Positions 59,296 through 64,000 of a DNA stretch of 64,000 nucleotides are shown here, piece by piece. The DNA is taken from contig CAXXFI010000001.1 of assembly GCA_963665155.2 (NCBI GenBank), positions 310,001-374,000 of the forward strand. The letters run 5' to 3'. The position numbers were made by a program, and so were the translations under genes. The notes beneath the pieces were generated by a model. It made no database searches. It saw only the letters and a list, made by a program, of their open reading frames with translations, and was not told where the DNA came from. The stretch's first letter is position 1, and the number at the start of each line of letters is the position of its first letter. The DNA comes from UBA1141 sp963665155 (GTDB taxonomy: Bacteria; Chloroflexota; Dehalococcoidia; Lucifugimonadales; UBA3495).

Positions 59296-60669
59296 ATGCC
59301 CATTATTGCCGAGCAACTCAGTTCCTACGCCGCTAGCTTGCATTATGACAATCTGCCCCCGGAAGTCGTCCACCAAGCCAAGCAGTTGATTATAGACACC
59401 CTGGGTTGCGCCATAGGGGGCTACGACAGCGAACCGGCTAGGGTTGCCAGGGAAATGGCCGCCACAGTCACCAGCAAACAACCGGCCACTATCCTGGTTG
59501 GCAACGGCTCCAGCAGTCCGGATTTGGCCACTTTCGCCAACGGGGTGATGATGCGCTTCCTGGACTTCAACGACGGCTATACCAGCAAAGAGTCCGGCCA
59601 CCCCAGTGACAGCATCGCCGCCACGTTGTCCTGCACCGAGGTAGCCAACGCCGGCGGTAAGCGGTTGATAACCTCGACCGTGCTGGCTTATGAGATATTC
59701 TGCCGCATTTGCGACGCAGTAGATGTTAAGCCCAACGGGTTCGACCATGTGACCATAGGCTGCATCGCCAGCATTCTGGGCGCCGCCAAAGCCTTGGGCC
59801 TGTCCCAAGAACAGACCACACAGGCCATAAACCTGGGGGTTGCCCCCAACCTGGCGCTGTACCAGACTCGCATCGGAGACGTTTCAATGTGGAAGGGCTG
59901 CGCTTACGCCAACGCCAGCCGCAATGCTGTCTTCGCGACCATGCTGGCCCAGCGGGGCCTCACCGGTCCATCGCCCATCTTCGAGGGTGCCGGGGGGTAC
60001 TTCACTGCGGTCAGCCACGGGCCCTTCGAGCTTGAACCCTTTGGCGGCGACGGTCAGCCTTTCAAAATAATGGAGTGCAGGATCAAGCGCTTTCCTTTGG
60101 GACAGTACTCTCAGACGGTGGTACAAGCTGCGTTGGAGGTCCGGGAGCAATTGCCGGATGTCAATGACATCGCCGAGATCATCGCCGAAATCAATGTAAG
60201 TACGCTTCAAACAGCGGTGAACATCATGGCCGGCGACCCGGAAAAATGGCGGCCAGCCAACAGGGAGACGGCGGATCACAGCATGCCATACACGGCAGCG
60301 GTCGCCCTCATGTACGGCGAAGTTGGGCAACAACATTTTGATGACGAATACCTGCGCAACGAGGCTTTGTTGGACTTGGTGGCGAAGGTAAAAGTCAGCG
60401 TGTCCGAGGAAGCCAACCGTAGGGTGCCGGAGGCGATGCTGTGCACAGTTGAGGTGGTTACCAAGTCCGGCCAGCGCTACAGTTCCGAGGTGGCCTACCA
60501 CAAAGGACACTACAAGAACCCTCTGACTGACACTGAGGTGGAAGAGAAATTCCGCAAATTAGCCGACGGTGTGATACCCCAAGCCCGCACCGATGCGCTC
60601 CTACAGCGTCTCTGGAAACTGGAAGATGTGGAGCACATCGGCGAGGTGATTGGCCGGGCCAGGACTTAG
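59296..60669 (+). CDS. MmgE/PrpD family protein
   Basis: 457 residues from ATG 59296, chosen because AGGAGG lies 6 nt upstream; a TTG one codon earlier is less likely. Family features: HQAKQLIIDTLGCAIGGYDS, GVMMRFLDFNDGYTSKESGH with PSDSIAATLSC, TIGCIASILGAAKALGLSQE, MWKGCAYANASRNAVFATML, then RIKRFPLGQYSQTVVQAALE. Relatives include 2-methylcitrate dehydratase and itaconate (cis-aconitate) decarboxylase. Without the rest of the methylcitrate cycle here, the substrate is open. Its stop overlaps by 4 nt the end of the converging interrupted gene. Confidence 0.9.
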   Translation: MPIIAEQLSSYAASLHYDNLPPEVVHQAKQLIIDTLGCAIGGYDSEPARVAREMAATVTSKQPATILVGNGSSSPDLATFANGVMMRFLDFNDGYTSKESGHPSDSIAATLSCTEVANAGGKRLITSTVLAYEIFCRICDAVDVKPNGFDHVTIGCIASILGAAKALGLSQEQTTQAINLGVAPNLALYQTRIGDVSMWKGCAYANASRNAVFATMLAQRGLTGPSPIFEGAGGYFTAVSHGPFELEPFGGDGQPFKIMECRIKRFPLGQYSQTVVQAALEVREQLPDVNDIAEIIAEINVSTLQTAVNIMAGDPEKWRPANRETADHSMPYTAAVALMYGEVGQQHFDDEYLRNEALLDLVAKVKVSVSEEANRRVPEAMLCTVEVVTKSGQRYSSEVAYHKGHYKNPLTDTEVEEKFRKLADGVIPQARTDALLQRLWKLEDVEHIGEVIGRART

Positions 60670-61225
60670 TTTGTTGGTTTCTTAAGATTCTCCAACGTTT
60701 CAGACAACCCCATTATTCCGACACCGCCGGCTGAATGTAGGAGATTGAGAGCCGAGGCCAGAACAGCATTGCTATGTTCCTGTTTCAATTCGAGCAGACG
60801 AGGTGAAGCGGCGGCAACGCATGCTACAACGAATGCCAACTCATTTACAACGGTTAACGCTCCGATTGGCTGAAAAATGCCCCCGATTATAGGAATCCTT
60901 GCAGGATTGAATGATTGTGGTCTCGTTTCCGGGGTAGCGTGCACCCCTACTTTACTCAGTTCGCTATATATGTCTTTATCTACAGCCGCTGGAACACCAA
61001 TCGCTTCCAGCATAATTCGAACTCGCACCGCACTAAATGATTTCTTTCTTGCAGCCTCTTCCAAGGCGAGCCAAACCTGAAACGAGCATCTATCCTGCCG
61101 AAACAACATCAGCAAGTTAGCAATTTCCCCAGCGTTTCTGACGGAAGCAAGCGCATCATCGTAAAACCCACCCCGCAAAAGCCTCAAGGCAGCACGTGTA
61201 GAATTATACGAACGACCGTCACTAG
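60666..61225 (-). pseudogene. C-terminal part of an IS701-interrupted gene
   Basis: From the IS boundary the frame reads SDGRSYNSTRAALRLLRGGF, then YDDALASVRNAGEIANLLML and so on for about 185 residues to a normal stop. The helical, hydrophobic-rich sequence (GALTVVNELAFVVACVAAAS) resembles no named family I know. The N-terminal part lies on the other side of IS701 copy B at 62684-62927. One T is missing in the left target copy, which alone accounts for the frame offset between the parts. Confidence 0.75.
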
Positions 61226-61240
61226 TATTACAACGTCAGT

Positions 61241-61423
61241 TCAGGGAGGGATGTGGGGTGATGCCCGCATGGCGGCGCGGCGCTTGGCATGGGAGCGTTT
61301 GGCCCGTTCGTTACTGTCCTGCGTATCCTCAAGCCACCGCAGCAACTCGGTTGGCCCGAACCGTTCCCGGGGCAGCATTTCCCGCACCACCCGGTAGACC
61401 TGCGGCCTCGTGATCCGGGGCAT
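61241..61423 (-). CDS. IS701 C-terminal domain in +1 frame (copy B)
   Basis: The same 60-codon frame as in copy A (ITRPQVYRVVREMLPRERF), overlapping the transposase end. Conservation between copies is expected from their identity and does not by itself prove use. Confidence 0.5.
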   Translation of the reverse strand: MPRITRPQVYRVVREMLPRERFGPTELLRWLEDTQDSNERAKRSHAKRRAAMRASPHIPP

Positions 61424-62612
61424 CTTTTTCCCCCCAAGCCTGTTGCAGGCTCAGCAGAAAAGCTCCGCCCAGCAGGCACAGGGCCACGTGGTGATGCCAG
61501 CCAGCCCAGGTGCGGGTCTCGTACTCGTCCAGGCCTACGTCGCTTTTCTCCGTCTCAAACTCCGTTTCTATACGCCAACGGGAGCCTCCCACGTATGCCA
61601 GGGTCTCCAACGGGGTATCCTCCGGAGCATTGGACAGGTAGTAGCGGGGTTCGCTGCCGTCCCGGTTCCGGCGGTAGACGGCCCAGTGGATTTCGCCGGG
61701 CTTGCGCCTGCTGGTCGGTCGCACCCTCTGGGCGCTGAAAAGGTAGCTGCGTGGCCCCTGGCTTCCCTCGGCCACCGTAATCTCACGCCAGGCCTCCTCC
61801 GGCAACTCGTCGCTGCGCTGCTCCATGGTCCGGCGCTGACCGTCTCGCAGCCTGGGTTTGCGGGGACGCCCGAATCCCTGATACTCCGCACTGGTCCAGG
61901 CAGGCTCCGGCGGCCACACCGTAAAGCCGGACGGAACGTCCAGCACGTACCACATCCCCAAGGCCGCCAGGCCCTCCCGGAAGGACGGCGACATCCCGAA
62001 GGCGTCGTCCGCCGCGACCCATCCAGCCTTCAGGTGGCCCCGCTCCTGCGCCCGCCCCACCATCTCCAAGGCCAACTCCGTCTTGGACCGGTAGCCCTGC
62101 CTATCCTCCGGCACACCCGCCGCCTCACACCGGTCTTTGTCCGAGGTCCAACTCTCGGGCAGATACAGCCCCTTGTCCACCAATGCCCGTCCCAACGGGC
62201 TGACATAGGCCAGGAACATCCCCGCCTGGCAGTTGGCCACCTTCCCCAGCCTCCCGCAGTACTGCCGGGCCACTCCCACCGACTTCCTCCCCTGCTTGGG
62301 AAAGTCGCTGCCGTCCAGCACCCACACCCCTTCCGGATGCTCCAGCCGGGTTCCCAGGTACTCCTGCAGCCGTCCTATAATCACCTCATCGTCCCAGGGA
62401 GAATCGGTGAGAAACCGCTGCATCCCTCGGGCTGACCCCGGAACCGTCTCCGACAGGTTCTCAGCGTTGCGCCGCTCCCCAGACTGTACCAGCAGGGCCT
62501 GGAGATAATGACCGCTGTGCTCCCGCGTCTCCCGGCGGCCAAACAGCGGCGCGAAGTAAGCGTGAAAATCCCGAAATGACCCGTACACCTGCTCGAAAGC
62601 TGCCGCATCCAC
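61329..62612 (-). CDS. IS701-family transposase (copy B)
   Basis: 427 residues, identical to the copy A product (GVWVLDGSDFPKQGRKS, GWVAADDAFGMSPSF, RWRIETEFETEKSDVGLDEY). The same G6A5 run and +1-frame C-terminal segment are present. Identity over the whole element points to a very recent transposition or to gene conversion between the copies. Confidence 0.93.
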   Translation of the reverse strand: MDAAAFEQVYGSFRDFHAYFAPLFGRRETREHSGHYLQALLVQSGERRNAENLSETVPGSARGMQRFLTDSPWDDEVIIGRLQEYLGTRLEHPEGVWVLDGSDFPKQGRKSVGVARQYCGRLGKVANCQAGMFLAYVSPLGRALVDKGLYLPESWTSDKDRCEAAGVPEDRQGYRSKTELALEMVGRAQERGHLKAGWVAADDAFGMSPSFREGLAALGMWYVLDVPSGFTVWPPEPAWTSAEYQGFGRPRKPRLRDGQRRTMEQRSDELPEEAWREITVAEGSQGPRSYLFSAQRVRPTSRRKPGEIHWAVYRRNRDGSEPRYYLSNAPEDTPLETLAYVGGSRWRIETEFETEKSDVGLDEYETRTWAGWHHHVALCLLGGAFLLSLQQAWGEKDAPDHEAAGLPGGAGNAAPGTVRANRVAAVA

Positions 62613-62683
62613 ATCCCCACCTCACCCGCCTATTCCCTCTCCAGCTACACAGTCATCCTATCAAACTAACTGACGTTGTAATA

Positions 62684-62927
62684 TTAGACGTTCGACGATG
62701 TGTTCCCCGCCTCGACAACCCCACCAGCAGGTCGCTAGGCGATCTAGGAACGACAAAACGATTCCGAGGTTGTCCAAGCAATCCGGTGCCTTGACTCCGG
62801 CAGTTGGAAACCATTCATCAGTCACACGCTGACATGATTCTTCTTGTTCCCAGGTTAAACCTAAGTATTCGCGGCCCTCGAGAATCATCTGCCCTTCGAT
62901 CATGCGTTCACGGTAGCATTCACCCAT
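62684..62927 (-). pseudogene. N-terminal part of the IS701-interrupted gene
   Basis: ATG 62927, with GGGAGGAA upstream, opens MGECYRERMIEGQMILEGRE, then YLGLTWEQEESCQRVTDEWF and RGGEHIVERL before the IS. About 80 residues. Joining to the other side after restoring one T gives ERL-SDGRSYNSTRAAL, a continuous chain of about 265 residues. Function unknown. Confidence 0.75.
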
Positions 62928-62970
62928 GACGCTTCCTCCCGCCTGTCTTACCCGGTCCCAAACCGGGTGT

Positions 62971-63372
62971 CTACACTTTCTCCCTTTCCGGGTGGAACCC
63001 GGAGTGGTCCTCAAAGGCCCCGACCACTGGCGTTATCTGCTTATAAAGACCCCGGGCCCGTTGCTTGACGTAGCTCAGAGCTCGGTCCCGTAGCTCGCTG
63101 GGGCGCTCCCGCTGGGCTTTGTATTCAGCGCTTTCTAACGGGCTGCTGTCGTCCAATTCCCAGATGCACAGGTACTTTAGAACGCCTTCGCCTTCCTCCA
63201 ACTTGAACCGCCGGGCGCTAACGTAGCCCGGTATCTCCAGACGTTCGGTCAGGTGTTCCTCGTCATACCATCGGTTGAACTCTTCCTCGTGCTCCGGGTC
63301 CACGTCCATCATCACCACCATCACCGTGCCACCGATGTGCTGAACCGGATGATTATCTTCTTCCTGGGCCAT
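62971..63372 (-). CDS. Small dimeric alpha/beta-barrel (EthD-like) protein
   Basis: 133 residues from ATG 63372, which has GGAGGT upstream; the frame extends 30 codons further without support. GTVMVVMMDVDPEHEEEFNR and WYDEEHLTERLEIPGYVSAR, then YLCIWELDDSSPLESAEYKA, match the ferredoxin-like dimeric barrel (EthD/DUF4286-type) often found in catabolic clusters. The W-Y-D/N-x-E-H motif is the family hallmark. It precedes the interrupted gene on the same strand by about 40 nt, probably one transcript originally. Confidence 0.75.
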   Translation of the reverse strand: MAQEEDNHPVQHIGGTVMVVMMDVDPEHEEEFNRWYDEEHLTERLEIPGYVSARRFKLEEGEGVLKYLCIWELDDSSPLESAEYKAQRERPSELRDRALSYVKQRARGLYKQITPVVGAFEDHSGFHPEREKV

Positions 63373-63606
63373 GGTTTTACCTCCGTAGGGTGAATTGGGA
63401 ACGCATTCGTTGAGTCGATCCAAGCTGCTCTGCTCGGATTTTAGAACTTTGGCGAGAGGCACATCCTATGTGTCGTTTAAGACGAGCGTCACGCCTTTGC
63501 TTTAGTCCAGAACAGCCTTGTAACGTGCCTGGGGGTAGTATAACATTAGGAGGTTTTACCGAACGGGACCATGATCATTAACCCATTAATCCACAAAACG
63601 GGACTC

Positions 63607-64000
63607 ATGAACCAGCAAATAAAATTGACCGTAAACGGCATTGACCACCAACTGGAAGTCCCTGCCACGCGTTTGTTAATCGACTGCCTGCGCTACGACT
63701 TGGGCCTTACCGGCACGAAAGAAGGATGCAGCGTCAGCGTGTGCGGTGCCTGCACCGTGCTCGTAGACGGTCGGTTGTCGGCGTCCTGCATCACGCTGGC
63801 TGTTGCGGCCGATGGTGCGGCAATCACCACCATAGAGGGAGTGGCCCAAGGCGGCAATTTGCATCCGGTGCAGCAAGCGTTCATCGACCACGGCGGCTAT
63901 CAGTGCGGCATTTGCACGCCGGGGCAGGTCGTGGCGGCGGTGGCTCTACTGGAAGCTATTCCCGACCCCAACGAAGACGATGTCCGGGAATGGATGAAGG
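63607..64000 (+). CDS. [2Fe-2S] subunit of a molybdenum hydroxylase, partial
   Basis: The ATG at 63607 opens a frame that runs off the right edge (131 residues visible). The N-terminal plant-type [2Fe-2S] domain has GCSVSVCGACTVLVDGRLSA (three Cys plus the fourth in SCIT). The helical second cluster domain has GYQCGICTPGQVVAAVALLE; its other two Cys lie beyond the window. This is the small subunit of CO dehydrogenase/xanthine oxidase-type enzymes (CoxS-like), which pass electrons from Mo to FAD. The partner FAD and Mo subunits would be expected to the right. One Cys-box residue differs from the usual G-x-x-G-x-C (S-V-S-V-C), a minor change. Confidence 0.9.
   Translation, partial: MNQQIKLTVNGIDHQLEVPATRLLIDCLRYDLGLTGTKEGCSVSVCGACTVLVDGRLSASCITLAVAADGAAITTIEGVAQGGNLHPVQQAFIDHGGYQCGICTPGQVVAAVALLEAIPDPNEDDVREWMK

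Larger units (their letters stand above)
61226..62683 (-). mobile_element. IS701-family element, copy B
   Basis: 1458 bp, the same length and ends as copy A (TATTACAACGTCAGTT inverted repeats) and apparently identical in sequence, in the opposite orientation. Flanks differ: CTAG on the left (61222-61225), TTAG on the right (62684-62687). The interrupted gene shows that the original target was probably TTAG and that the left copy lost one T. Confidence 0.95.

Noticed and set aside
58798..59808. 336-codon minus-strand frame opposite the flavin monooxygenase and MmgE genes
   Set aside because: It spans two well-supported plus-strand genes and the gap between them; a shadow frame.

Overview
The window looks like a chromosome segment of an aerobic, heterotrophic bacterium of moderately high GC. 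The phylum Chloroflexota (a SAR202/Dehalococcoidia-like lineage) is my best guess. This is an inference from gene content: two luciferase-like flavin monooxygenases, MmgE/PrpD, amidase, cyclase-family and molybdo-flavoprotein genes, a caa3-type oxidase and a dnaE2/imuB-like cassette. No rRNA or other phylogenetic marker is present.

Layout. 0-5.4 kb: a sulfur-oxidation-like group on the minus strand (SQR-like flavoprotein, PAS-LuxR regulator, sulfite-oxidase-type molybdoenzyme, partial DUF123 gene), split by an IS1182-family element that appears to have cut off the end of the regulator. 6-13 kb: a CtaG-type assembly gene pair facing a caa3 cytochrome c oxidase operon (II-c, I, III, IV-c) in which subunit IV carries its own cytochrome c domain on a repeat linker. 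13.3-14.7 kb: IS701-family copy A. 14.9-20.9 kb: a flavin monooxygenase, a flavin reductase, a cytochrome c lipoprotein with an acidic His-rich tail, an SRPBCC pseudogene invaded by a 12-bp minisatellite, and a TIGR04076 protein. 21-27.4 kb: a mutagenic repair cassette (imuB-like, its split C-terminal domain, dnaE2) with two DUF559 genes and six copies of a short palindromic repeat, two of them in frame inside dnaE2. 28-31.7 kb: thioesterase, Ada, then decayed IS1182 and IS5 copies. 31.7-37.5 kb: amidase, alpha/beta hydrolase, and a permease fused to a beta-helix domain.

37.7-46 kb holds the most unusual locus: an RND exporter whose C-terminus is fused to a TRAP small permease (DctQ), followed by a TRAP large permease (DctM) and an exceptionally long coiled-coil HlyD-type adaptor, all on the minus strand. 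46.6-52.5 kb: a cyclase gene with one in-frame amber codon, an unknown protein, a SagB-type double nitroreductase, a receiver-like protein, a broken Rieske gene, and a CMD/DUF309 pair.

52.5-55.4 kb is a complete IS1595-family element with 22-bp inverted repeats and an 8-bp target duplication. It carries, as overlapping passenger genes, a DNA methyltransferase with a nuclease-like C-terminal domain and a small protein. It is followed by tRNA-Leu(UAA), an atypical tRNA-like gene, and a SIR2-domain gene fused in frame to the catalytic half of a second IS1595-type transposase. 58-64 kb: flavin monooxygenase, MmgE/PrpD, IS701 copy B interrupting an unknown gene, a small dimeric-barrel protein, and the start of a [2Fe-2S] molybdo-hydroxylase subunit.

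In sum, this is a respiratory and catabolic background heavily reworked by insertion sequences, tandem-repeat expansion and in-frame fusion. Several proteins (CoxIV-c, RND-DctQ, DnaE2, SIR2-transposase) contain joints made of repeat or IS-derived sequence.
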